NCBI RefSeq assembly: GCF_937876455.1
Contig: NZ_CALFIG010000117.1
Span: 1 to 6,696 of the forward strand
Origin: an uncultured Flavobacterium sp.
Lineage (GTDB): Bacteria > Bacteroidota > Bacteroidia > Flavobacteriales > Flavobacteriaceae
Length of the DNA stretch: 6,696 nt
Reading direction: 5' to 3'
A model generated the notes under the pieces. That model had not been told where the DNA came from, did no database searches, and saw only the letters and a list, made by a program, of their open reading frames with translations. Shown here piece by piece: positions 1 through 4,167 of this stretch. Numbering within the stretch: position 1 is the stretch's first letter; each line of letters opens with the position of its first letter. The position numbers were made by a program, and so were the translations under genes.

Positions 1-348
1 GGTTTAACAGAAGAAAACTCTAAACTTAAACCATTGGTTAGATTCTGGCCAGTAAGAAAACTTCAAACACTTATTGAAGAAAAATCTGCTAAATATAATA
101 TCCAGGTTTTATACGTTGACCCTTATTTGACTTCACAAACTTGTTCCTCTTGTAATCATTATGAAGAAGGTCAAAGAGAACAAAGAGATTATTTTATCTG
201 TAAAAATCCACTTTGTAATAAAGTTGGTAAAAAACAACATGCAGATAGAAATGCTTCAGTAAATATTGCCAATTCCACTTCTTTTGTTTTGAAAAAAGAA
301 GATTGTACAATTTCAAAATTAAAATATCAGAAAACAGAAAAAGTCTAA
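1..348 (+). CDS. cas12f: Type V CRISPR effector nuclease, Cas12f-like, C-terminal fragment
   Basis: This frame is open from the first base, so it is the last 115 codons of a gene that begins outside the window. Counting from the first visible codon, it has a four-cysteine zinc ribbon (C48-x2-C51 and C67-x4-C72) followed by the RuvC-III motif HADRNASVNIA, whose D82 is the third catalytic aspartate of the RuvC nuclease. This order is shared by TnpB and small Cas12 proteins, which cut DNA guided by RNA. The next gene-sized interval folds like a Cas12f tracrRNA and leads into a CRISPR array, which favours Cas12f (type V-F) over a transposon TnpB. The subtype call rests mainly on that RNA; the N-terminal half and the other two catalytic acids cannot be checked. 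An internal TTG at 34 is not a credible start. Confidence 0.75.
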   Translation, partial: GLTEENSKLKPLVRFWPVRKLQTLIEEKSAKYNIQVLYVDPYLTSQTCSSCNHYEEGQREQRDYFICKNPLCNKVGKKQHADRNASVNIANSTSFVLKKEDCTISKLKYQKTEKV

Positions 349-360
349 AAACTTTTTCCT
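337..360 (+). terminator. Weak A/U-rich hairpin at the end of the effector gene
   Basis: GAAAAAGT (337-344) pairs with ACTTTTTC (351-358) around a 6-base loop that contains the stop codon. It could act as a weak terminator between the nuclease mRNA and the guide RNA locus, but the stem is A/T-rich and no separate U tract follows. Confidence 0.35.
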
Positions 361-380
361 ATATTTGCACTATACGTTCT

Positions 381-407
381 TTGACAAAATAATTCAAACA
401 TATTAAT
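381..407 (+). promoter_or_regulatory. Probable promoter of the tracrRNA/crRNA locus
   Basis: TTGACA (381-386) is followed after 16 bases by TTAATG (403-408), with an overlapping TATTAAT at 401-407. It lies just upstream of the first tracrRNA stem. The boxes are good by general bacterial standards; they are not the fifteen-copy element used in the rest of the window. Confidence 0.4.
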
Positions 408-600
408 GTAAACCGGTGACCAAAACTTTAGCCAGGTTTACTGGGCTGGTTGTACAGCCTTATGATGAGTTTTTGGCTTGCTGTGTCCCTTGTAATTCTT
501 TGGATACCCAAAAATCTCATTAAACACATTTCTTATAAAATATTTTCAGAATAAATTTCTGAAAAAACAGCCACAACTGTTTGAAAATTAATAAACAACA
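408..600 (+). ncRNA. Putative Cas12f-type tracrRNA with a two-part anti-repeat
   Basis: Stems in order: GTAAACC (408-414) with GGTTTAC (435-441); GGCTG (444-448) with CAGCC (455-459); TGAGTTTTTGG (466-476) with CCAAAAATCTCA (508-519, one bulged T). These follow the architecture I recall for Un1Cas12f1 tracrRNA, including a near-identical GGGCTG...CAGCC hairpin followed by an AATG/TATG-type linker and a long stem closing with CTC. Immediately after comes TAAACACATTTC (521-532), which pairs perfectly with the 3' half of the repeats that read GAAATGTGTTTA, with a further pairing ATAAAAT/ATTTT. A second segment, ATAAACAAC (591-599), pairs with the first nine bases of the repeat. Two small hairpins lie between the segments (543-565 and 568-582). 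Transcript ends are not determined; the family comparison is from memory. Confidence 0.7.
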
Positions 601-609
601 ACAAGGTAC

Positions 610-946
610 GTTGTTTATACTCTCATTTTGAGATGTGTTTACAACAGGAATTCGTAACCCATGCCGACCCTGAAAGTTGTTTATACTCTCATCTTGAAAT
701 GTGTTTACAACAAAGGCTTCGTTCACTTGTAAATGGTTTAGGTTGTTTATACTCTCATTTCGAGATGTGTTTACAACACCTAATTCGTAGGGGTTATATC
801 AAGGGAAGTTGTTTATACTCTCATCTTGAAATGTGTTTACAACTAATGGCAGAAAGTTTATCTTGAGATGTGTTTACAACACGATACGCCACCAAAAGAC
901 AGTCTTGAACGTTTTTTATACTCTAATTTTGAAATGTGTAACCAAC
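610..946 (+). CRISPR. CRISPR array, six 36-nt repeats (one truncated, one degenerate), about 30-nt spacers
   Basis: Repeats are at 610-645, 676-711, 742-777 and 808-843, each beginning GTTGTTTATACTCTCAT and ending TGTGTTTACAAC, with small internal variation (TTTTGAG, CTTGAAA, TTCGAG). A fifth, 25-nt copy at 856-880 lacks 11 internal bases. The sixth at 911-946 carries several substitutions and marks the distal end. Spacers are exactly 30 nt at 646-675, 712-741, 778-807 and 881-910; the one before the short repeat is only about 12-17 nt. The degenerate end is far from the effector gene, so the leader side is at 610 and reads on the plus strand. GTTG...CAAC ends and 36-nt length fit type V-F arrays. 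No adaptation genes are visible. Confidence 0.95.
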
Positions 947-1156
947 TGCAAGTAACATTGAATATCATTCTGTATTAAATTTTTTAAAAAAAAATTTTTT
1001 CGGAAAATTTTTTGAAAATAATAATTTGGCAAATTTGAATGTTTTTTGCCAAAATATTAAATTTCTAATTGGAGTTTTACAGTCTTAGTACCGGATTCTG
1101 ATTATTAATATATTGGTTGAAAAATTCCAGAAAAAATTGGTGAAAAAAATTTGTGT
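947..1156. other. Gene-free A/T-rich spacer after the CRISPR array
   Basis: I find no coding frame here. The stretch has runs of A and T near 977-1015, with two copies of AAAATTTTTT, and one 9-bp hairpin, TTTGGCAAA (1025-1033) with TTTGCCAAA (1045-1053), that lacks a following U tract. Confidence 0.6.
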
Positions 1157-1297
1157 GGGTCTGTGGGGTCTGGTGGAGGGCTAATAATTAGGGGCTTAAT
1201 TTTTGATACGAGCCTAAAATAGGGGGCTTATTTAGGGGCTTATTATATATTAAGGGTCTTATCATATAGGCGTTAAGCCCCTTACTTTGGGGCTTAA
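1157..1297 (+). repeat. G-runs and degenerate GGGGCTTA repeat cluster
   Basis: GGGGCTTA or close variants occur at 1178 (GGGCTAAT), 1191, 1223, 1235, 1254 (GGGTCTTA) and 1289, with an inverted copy TAAGCCCC at 1274-1281. The last direct and inverted copies form a perfect 9-bp hairpin, TTAAGCCCC (1273-1281) with GGGGCTTAA (1289-1297), and the stop codon of the neighbouring minus-strand gene lies in one arm. Four G-runs at 1157, 1165, 1178 and 1191 could in principle form a long-looped quadruplex. Function unknown; decayed repeats or iteron-like sites are possible. Confidence 0.5.
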
Positions 1298-1467
1298 TTA
1301 ACGTCATATCTTGAAGGGTGTTTCTCTTTGCGCTTGTATGCCTTCTTATCGTTGTGTACCTGTACTTTTGCTTTGCCGTACCATCCACCTTCGATTGCCT
1401 GCTCACGTACCAATGCTCTGTCCATTGCACGGAGGGTTTCGATTTGTTTATGTTTATTCTGTTTCAT
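1294..1467 (-). CDS. Small basic protein, 57 aa, ArfA-like C-terminal motif
   Basis: The frame begins MKQNKHKQIETLRAMDRALV, and its ATG sits exactly at the position expected from the shared promoter element just upstream (1468-1503). The second half is strongly basic and contains KKAYKRKEKHPSRYD (residues 41-55). The pattern Y-x-R-K-x-K-H matches the core I recall from the ribosome-rescue factor ArfA, though the rest of the protein does not clearly align and similar motifs occur in small phage proteins. A 9-bp hairpin starts within the stop codon; arfA genes also carry a hairpin near the 3' end, but inside the reading frame. Function is therefore only a hypothesis. An internal ATG at residue 15 is possible but ignores the promoter spacing. 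Confidence 0.75.
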   Translation of the reverse strand: MKQNKHKQIETLRAMDRALVREQAIEGGWYGKAKVQVHNDKKAYKRKEKHPSRYDVN

Positions 1468-1503
1468 ATTACAGTTACGAAAGGTCAGTTTAATTTGTTA
1501 CAA
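1468..1503 (-). promoter_or_regulatory. Shared promoter element of the 57-aa gene
   Basis: TTGTAACAAA and TTTCGTAACTGTA are placed so that the ATG starts at offset 37 of the element. The stop codon of the upstream membrane protein gene (1490-1492) lies inside it. Confidence 0.75.
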
Positions 1504-1711
1504 TATTTTTGGTGTAGGTGTAGAAAGCCAAGCAAACGTATCCACCCAATACACCCAACATAAACACGAGGTTGAAGAATGTGGCAGTGGTGCGAACAAT
1601 CTCACCATATTGATTGGCGAAGTTGGATACCTTTTCCATTACCTCTGTGATGTAAAAATCCAACACAATAAAAAGGATAACCGATAGTGCGATAAAGAGT
1701 TTCTGTTTCAT
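1490..1711 (-). CDS. Small membrane protein, 73 aa, two transmembrane segments
   Basis: The product starts MKQKLFIALSVILFIVLDFY, a hydrophobic helix at about residues 4-21, and has a second one at about 45-65 (FFNLVFMLGVLGGYVCLAFY). The loop between them, residues 22-44, is mixed charged (EVMEKVSNFANQYGEIVRTT). It ends KNIVTN. The ATG is at the canonical 37th base of its own promoter element. No family recognised. Small two-helix proteins in such arrays may be holin-like, superinfection-exclusion or toxin-type proteins, but nothing in the sequence decides between these. The last codons run into the promoter of the next gene, so the two are packed without a spacer. Confidence 0.8.
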   Translation of the reverse strand: MKQKLFIALSVILFIVLDFYITEVMEKVSNFANQYGEIVRTTATFFNLVFMLGVLGGYVCLAFYTYTKNIVTN

Positions 1712-1747
1712 GATAGAGTTACGAAACTATGTATTGATTTGTTACAA
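1712..1747 (-). promoter_or_regulatory. Shared promoter element of the 73-aa membrane protein gene
   Basis: TTGTAACAAA, 11 bases, then TTTCGTAACTCTA; the ATG begins at offset 37. It lies directly after the terminator of the next gene upstream. Confidence 0.75.
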
Positions 1748-1776
1748 ACACAAAGCCCCCGACTGAATCAGGGGCG
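1748..1776 (-). terminator. Rho-independent terminator of the 54-aa gene
   Basis: Reading the minus strand, GCCCC and GGGGC close a hairpin (about 1754-1774, with further GA/TC pairing inside), followed by TTTGTGTTTGT. It separates the 54-aa gene from the promoter of the membrane protein gene. Confidence 0.7.
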
Positions 1777-1811
1777 AAGTGCATCATTAACAACCAAAAC
1801 CCAAACATATC

Positions 1812-1976
1812 TTATGCGGCAACCGAAGTAACATCATCCACAATGTAATTTTCGGGGTGCTTAAATTTTTCAGAGAGGAACGCAAGTGCCAACATTCTTG
1901 TTTCGCCTTTGGCTTTGCGTTTAAGTTGTTTTTTTGTTTTAGTATTGGTAAGAAAGAAGAGGAAGGTGCGAATCAT
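1812..1976 (-). CDS. Small hypothetical protein, 54 aa
   Basis: The product begins MIRTFLFFLTNTKTKKQLKR, continues with a basic stretch (KAKGETR) and ends with an acidic tail (YIVDDVTSVAA). The first ten residues are hydrophobic but too short for a confident membrane helix. The ATG is not at offset 37 of its promoter element but at offset 53, behind a 16-nt leader nearly identical to that of the 228-aa gene at 4168. Its codons are less A/T-biased than most neighbours. It has its own terminator. No family recognised; that it is real is supported by promoter, leader and terminator together. Confidence 0.75.
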   Translation of the reverse strand: MIRTFLFFLTNTKTKKQLKRKAKGETRMLALAFLSEKFKHPENYIVDDVTSVAA

Positions 1977-2028
1977 ATCTTTGTCTGTTTATAGAGAAGT
2001 TACGAAATGGTGTTCTACTTTGTTACAA
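1977..2028 (-). promoter_or_regulatory. Shared promoter element with 16-nt leader (54-aa gene)
   Basis: The core runs from 2028 down to about 1993: TTGTAACAAA, spacer, TTTCGTAACTTCT. It continues into the leader CTATAAACAGACAAAGAT before the ATG. The leader matches that of the gene at 4168 over CTATAAACAGACAAA. Confidence 0.75.
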
Positions 2029-2060
2029 AAAAATGTCAAGATGTTCTACTGGAGGAGGGA

Positions 2061-2078
2061 CGGTTCCACCGGGTTACG
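2061..2078 (+). other. Small hairpin plus GTTACG, upstream of hairpin repeat 1
   Basis: CGGT (2061-2064) pairs with ACCG (2068-2071), then GTTACG at 2073-2078. The hexamer ends 25 bases before the long hairpin repeat, exactly as in the copy at 4936. Likely part of the same composite element. Confidence 0.5.
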
Positions 2079-2103
2079 ACAGGGGGATGTTTTAATATAT
2101 TAG

Positions 2104-2172
2104 GATATACAACAAAGTTCAGTGAGTTCGGAAAATATTATTTTCCAAGTTGAATGAATATTATTGTATATC
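2104..2172 (+). repeat. Long hairpin repeat, copy 1 of 4
   Basis: The outer arms GATATACAA (2104-2112) and TTGTATATC (2164-2172) pair perfectly, followed inward by GTTCA against TGAAT. An inner stem, GGAAAAT with ATTTTCC, closes a 3-base loop. The left arm ATACAACAAAGTTCA is invariant among copies, while the right arm varies. It lies between the 54-aa gene's promoter region and the terminator of the noncoding unit. Function unknown: structured RNA, hairpin recombination substrate or MITE-like repeat. Confidence 0.85.
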
Positions 2173-2192
2173 ATAAACGATTCAGAATCCCC

Positions 2193-2216
2193 CCAGAAAT
2201 TCCCTGGTTACGCCAG
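2193..2216 (+). other. CCAG/CTGG hairpin with GTTACG downstream of hairpin repeat 1
   Basis: CCAG (2193-2196), CTGG (2204-2207) overlapping GTTACG (2207-2212), then CCAG again (2213-2216), so CTGG can pair either way. The copy at 4924-4946 has the same arrangement. Confidence 0.45.
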
Positions 2217-2235
2217 ATGCGGGATTTGAGGCGGG

Positions 2236-2276
2236 TTATAAAAACCACAACCCCCACCGAGTGAACGATGGGGGTT
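2236..2276 (-). terminator. Rho-independent terminator of the noncoding transcription unit
   Basis: On the minus strand AACCCCCA and TGGGGGTT form an 8-bp stem (2249-2256 with 2269-2276), followed by GTGGTTTTTATA. It ends the transcript expected from the element at 2446-2481. Confidence 0.7.
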
Positions 2277-2445
2277 AATGCAATGATTTTTAGGAGTGTA
2301 TATTTCACCCTCAGTCGTATTCTACAACCTTTTTTTCGAGGAGGGGAGGCTCTGCGTATCAGGTCAGAGGCTCAAATTTTAGTTAGATGCGCTTCATAAC
2401 TATGTGCGTTTTAAGGTTTAATTAATATAAATGTTTTTACTTTGA
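2240..2445 (-). ncRNA. Candidate noncoding RNA of about 200 nt with its own promoter and terminator
   Basis: The element at 2446-2481 is a full copy of the gene promoter, but there is no ATG at offset 37 or 53. The first ATG downstream opens a four-codon frame (MKRI), and no convincing longer frame follows before the terminator. The transcript can fold: CUCAAA near its 5' end pairs with UUUGAG about 60 nt later, enclosing AGUUA/UAACU. Further on GAGCCUCUG pairs imperfectly with CAGAGCCUC, and GGGUG pairs with CACUC. It may be a small RNA or a unit whose gene has decayed. A GTG-started frame runs through the terminator and I do not trust it. Confidence 0.5.
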
Positions 2446-2481
2446 GATTCAGTTACGAAACTTTGTTCTCGTTTGTTACAA
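2446..2481 (-). promoter_or_regulatory. Shared promoter element of the noncoding unit
   Basis: TTGTAACAAA and TTTCGTAACTGAA at standard spacing. The stop codon of the 66-aa gene (2476-2478) is the TAA inside TTGTAAC. This is the only copy inside the window without a gene start at the expected place. Confidence 0.7.
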
Positions 2482-2676
2482 TGTCCCAAATTGCATTTTA
2501 TGACGTGCCCGTGCCAAGTCCATTTTATTTACAGAAGTTAGAGGAAAGCGTTGAAGTTTTCCATCTTTACGTGCAGTAACAGTAGTGCTGTTGATTGATT
2601 GAACGTGGAGGATTTCACCATTAACTTCCATTGAAGTATGTACGAATCCGTGTCGGGGGATAATGGTTTGTTTCAT
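2476..2676 (-). CDS. Small hypothetical protein, 66 aa, possible SH3-like barrel
   Basis: The product has short alternating strands: VHTSMEVNGEILHVQSI (about residues 12-28), then TTVTARKDGKLQRFPLTSV (31-49), and a basic tail DLARARHKMQFGTL. The pattern of turn glycines (VNGE, KDGK) between strand-like segments resembles small SH3/KOW barrels, but this is a shape argument and no family is recognised. The ATG is at offset 37 of its promoter. The stop codon overlaps the promoter of the next unit. Confidence 0.8.
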   Translation of the reverse strand: MKQTIIPRHGFVHTSMEVNGEILHVQSINSTTVTARKDGKLQRFPLTSVNKMDLARARHKMQFGTL

Positions 2677-2712
2677 AATGTAGTTACGAAATGGTGTTTT
2701 ACTTTGTTACAT
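2677..2712 (-). promoter_or_regulatory. Shared promoter element of the 66-aa gene
   Basis: ATGTAACAAA (first base differs from consensus) and TTTCGTAACTACA; the ATG begins at offset 37. The stop codon of the 90-aa gene (2699-2701) is inside it. Confidence 0.75.
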
Positions 2713-2971
2713 TTTTTAGATGGTTAGAAATTAATCCTCTCGCCCAATCCATATAATTTTTAAAATCTTCATCAGAGTATGCCCAAACTTTTTCAATGTA
2801 TAATCCACTCATTACTCCTTCATATCCGAATGATGCAGTACCAACTTCTTCCATTCCACATTCAGCTATTTCAATAAGTCGTTTTCTTGTACGTTCTTTC
2901 GGCTTATTATATTCGTAAAAATCAGGACAATCAATATTAAATTTGAATGTTTTTGAGTCTTTATTTACCAT
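2699..2971 (-). CDS. Hypothetical protein, 90 aa
   Basis: The product starts MVNKDSKTFKFNIDCPDFYE. It continues with a basic stretch (KPKERTRKR, residues 23-31), a helix-like segment (LIEIAECGMEEVG), an aromatic/glycine part (FGYEGVMSGLYIEKVWAYS) and a C-terminal helix (DEDFKNYMDWARGLISNHLKN). It has two cysteines, no membrane segment and no signal peptide. I do not recognise it. It is transcribed from its own promoter element and abuts the next gene with the stop inside that gene's promoter. Confidence 0.8.
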   Translation of the reverse strand: MVNKDSKTFKFNIDCPDFYEYNKPKERTRKRLIEIAECGMEEVGTASFGYEGVMSGLYIEKVWAYSDEDFKNYMDWARGLISNHLKNVTK

Positions 2972-3007
2972 AGCAGAGTTACGAAAGGGTGTTTTACTTT
3001 GTTACAC
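2972..3007 (-). promoter_or_regulatory. Shared promoter element of the 90-aa gene
   Basis: GTGTAACAAA and TTTCGTAACTCTG; the ATG begins at offset 37. The stop codon of the 105-aa gene (3002-3004) is its internal TAA. Confidence 0.75.
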
Positions 3008-3319
3008 TCTTGTAGAAAGCCATTTTTTCCAAAGTTTACCATGTAATGCTACTTTCTGAGATTGAGTATTTCCATAGTGGATATTATCAGGATTTGCAAT
3101 TTGTAATTCAGCAAATGGTTTATCATAGTTTAAAGATACAAATTCCTTTCTGAGTTCATTAGGGATAATGTGACCCGATTTAAAAGTGGTAATTTCAAAC
3201 CAACTCCCATCCAGTCCCCTTACTGTTTTGATGTATCGTGTTTTAATTTCAACTCCGATTTTTTGAAATTCTTTTTTCAGAGCATCTCCTAATTGTCGTG
3301 GTGTTTGAATTTGTTCCAT
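3002..3319 (-). CDS. Hypothetical protein, 105 aa
   Basis: The product begins MEQIQTPRQLGDALKKEFQK, followed by strand-like VEIKTRYIKTVRG, LDGSWFEITTF and a GHIIPNELRKEF segment. It ends with a basic tail, GKLWKKWLSTRV. The layout 'helix with ALKKEF, two strands, a GSW turn' recalls small domains attached to large polyvalent proteins of phages and conjugative elements (LPD29-like), but I cannot confirm this. No cysteine, no membrane segment. Its start is set by the promoter spacing, and its stop TAA is the one in the next promoter's TGTAAC. Confidence 0.8.
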   Translation of the reverse strand: MEQIQTPRQLGDALKKEFQKIGVEIKTRYIKTVRGLDGSWFEITTFKSGHIIPNELRKEFVSLNYDKPFAELQIANPDNIHYGNTQSQKVALHGKLWKKWLSTRV

Positions 3320-3355
3320 AGTAGAGTTACGAAAGGGTGTTTTGTTTTGTTACAA
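3320..3355 (-). promoter_or_regulatory. Shared promoter element of the 105-aa gene
   Basis: TTGTAACAAA and TTTCGTAACTCTA at standard spacing, ATG at offset 37. The stop of the 144-aa gene (3350-3352) is its internal TAA. Confidence 0.75.
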
Positions 3356-3784
3356 GACTGTTCTTACGATAGCGTAGTCGCCTGCTGATTTGTAGAAAGT
3401 CCCTGAATAGTTTAATGTGTTGATACCTTTGAAACGAATGTTAATTCTTTTATCTCCCATATTGGAGCGAAATTCCCGACCGATTTGAGTAATGTTTCCT
3501 AATACTTGACCTGTCCAAGTTGTGACCACTCTTTTTTCGAGGTTCACATAGACAAGGTATTTTTGTGGAGGTTTGATTTTAAATTCCCATGCTTCAATAG
3601 CTGAACGAAGTTCATTTGTTACTTCATTTGCATAAGGAAAAGTGTTTGCTATTTCAACGGGGATAGCATTTGTTTTGTTTTTTTTAAGATACTCTTTTGT
3701 AACGGCATTGTTTTGCTGATACTTGTGATAAGCATCTAAATATTCAGTATGATTTTTAAATTCAAGGTGCTGTTTCTGTTCCAT
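3350..3784 (-). CDS. Phage-type hypothetical protein, 144 aa
   Basis: The N-terminal half is polar and helix-rich (LDAYHKYQQNNAVTKEYLKK, about residues 16-35). The C-terminal half has a strand pattern: KYLVYVNLEKRVVTTWTG, LGNITQIGREFRSNMGDKR, then INIRFKGINTLNYSG and TFYKSAGDYAIVRTVL. The ending 'GINxxxYSGTFYKSAGDYA' resembles uncharacterised proteins I associate with Bacteroidota phages; no biochemical role is known to me. This is the first gene of the leftward block, with its promoter facing away from the plus-strand block. There is no membrane segment. Confidence 0.85.
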   Translation of the reverse strand: MEQKQHLEFKNHTEYLDAYHKYQQNNAVTKEYLKKNKTNAIPVEIANTFPYANEVTNELRSAIEAWEFKIKPPQKYLVYVNLEKRVVTTWTGQVLGNITQIGREFRSNMGDKRINIRFKGINTLNYSGTFYKSAGDYAIVRTVL

Positions 3785-3820
3785 AAAGGAGTTACGAAAA
3801 GGTGTTTTACTTTGTTACAA
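3785..3820 (-). promoter_or_regulatory. Shared promoter element of the 144-aa gene
   Basis: TTGTAACAAA and TTTCGTAACTCCT, ATG at offset 37. It is the outermost promoter of the leftward block; a gene-free divergent region of about 190 bases follows. Confidence 0.75.
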
Positions 3821-3834
3821 AAACAGAATTTCAC

Positions 3835-3878
3835 GGTCCCACTTCAGGGGGACCATCTCGTAACCTGAAGCGGTTTTT
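3835..3878 (+). promoter_or_regulatory. Two mutually exclusive hairpins with CGTAAC upstream of hairpin repeat 2
   Basis: GGTCCC (3835-3840) can pair with GGGACC (3849-3854). CTTCAGG (3842-3848), which lies in that loop, can instead pair with CCTGAAG (3864-3870), followed by CGGTTTTT. CGTAAC at 3859-3864 lies 26 bases before the long hairpin. It looks like a terminator/anti-terminator pair on the plus strand, but no promoter is seen upstream to feed it. Confidence 0.4.
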
Positions 3879-3890
3879 ACATTGATTAAG

Positions 3891-3958
3891 GTATACAACA
3901 AAGTTCAATGAGTTTGGAAAATAAAATTATCCAAGTTGAGTGAATATTGTTGTATATC
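3891..3958 (+). repeat. Long hairpin repeat, copy 2 of 4
   Basis: GTATACAAC (3891-3899) pairs with GTTGTATAT (3949-3957) and the pairing continues inward through GTTCA/TGAAT. The inner stem is TTGGA/TCCAA. Nearly identical to copy 4 over the first 48 bases. It sits in the divergent region between the two gene blocks. Confidence 0.85.
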
Positions 3959-4009
3959 GGAAAGTAAAAATCCAAACCAAAAAAATGTAACTTTTTTGTT
4001 AAAAATTCG

Positions 4010-4045
4010 TTGTAACAAATAACGATATTATTTCGTAATTATAGT
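4010..4045 (+). promoter_or_regulatory. Shared promoter element of the 21-codon gene
   Basis: TTGTAACAAA and TTTCGTAATTATA; ATG at offset 37. It is the first plus-strand copy and faces away from the leftward block. Confidence 0.75.
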
Positions 4046-4111
4046 ATGAAAGACTTTAAGGTAATAATTAAGGAATTTGTAAAATATGACAGACCTTACA
4101 TTTATCGTTAA
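4046..4111 (+). CDS. Microprotein, 21 aa
   Basis: The ATG stands exactly at offset 37 of a perfect promoter element. The frame runs 21 codons (MKDFKVIIKEFVKYD, then RPYIYR) and stops five bases before the next promoter copy. The peptide is basic and amphipathic rather than a membrane helix. Without the promoter it would be dismissed as chance. Alternatives are a regulatory leader peptide for the 228-aa gene downstream or a remnant of a longer gene. Confidence 0.5.
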   Translation: MKDFKVIIKEFVKYDRPYIYR

Positions 4112-4115
4112 ACCT

Positions 4116-4167
4116 TTGTAACAAACCACAAACTTATTTCGTAACTTATCTATAAACAGACAAAAAA
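4116..4167 (+). promoter_or_regulatory. Shared promoter element with 16-nt leader (228-aa gene)
   Basis: TTGTAACAAA and TTTCGTAACTTAT, then the leader CTATAAACAGACAAAAAA and the ATG at offset 53. Offset and leader match the promoter at 2028 on the other strand. The A-rich stretch before the ATG fits Bacteroidota translation starts. Confidence 0.8.

Noticed and set aside
1..348. Transposon TnpB rather than Cas12
   Set aside because: The C-terminal motifs alone would allow it, but the adjacent tracrRNA-like structure with anti-repeats and the CRISPR array make a type V effector much more likely.
520..726. Minus-strand open frame of 68 codons across the first CRISPR repeats
   Set aside because: It is the antisense of the tracrRNA end and two repeats; the repeated peptide motif is simply the translated repeat.
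633..866. Plus-strand open frame of 77 codons with four CLYSHLEMCLQ-type repeats
   Set aside because: The repeat-plus-spacer length of 66 is a multiple of three, so the array reads as a repetitive protein by accident.
1188..1430. Minus-strand frame of 80 codons
   Set aside because: It overlaps the better-supported 57-aa gene in another frame, starts at an ATG with no promoter element and runs through the repeat cluster.
1311..1687. Three overlapping plus-strand frames
   Set aside because: They are antisense shadows of the two minus-strand genes, with no promoter element before them.
2033..2095. Plus-strand 20-codon frame starting in the promoter flank
   Set aside because: The element before it points the other way, and the composition is that of the GTTACG hairpin region.
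1909..2103. Plus-strand frame of 64 codons
   Set aside because: It is antisense to the 54-aa gene and its promoter and ends in the hairpin repeat; no start signal.
2210..2330. GTG-started frame of about 45 codons on the minus strand, starting near 2330
   Set aside because: It runs straight through a good terminator, is not placed by the promoter spacing, and its hydrophobic content is explained by the T-rich sequence.
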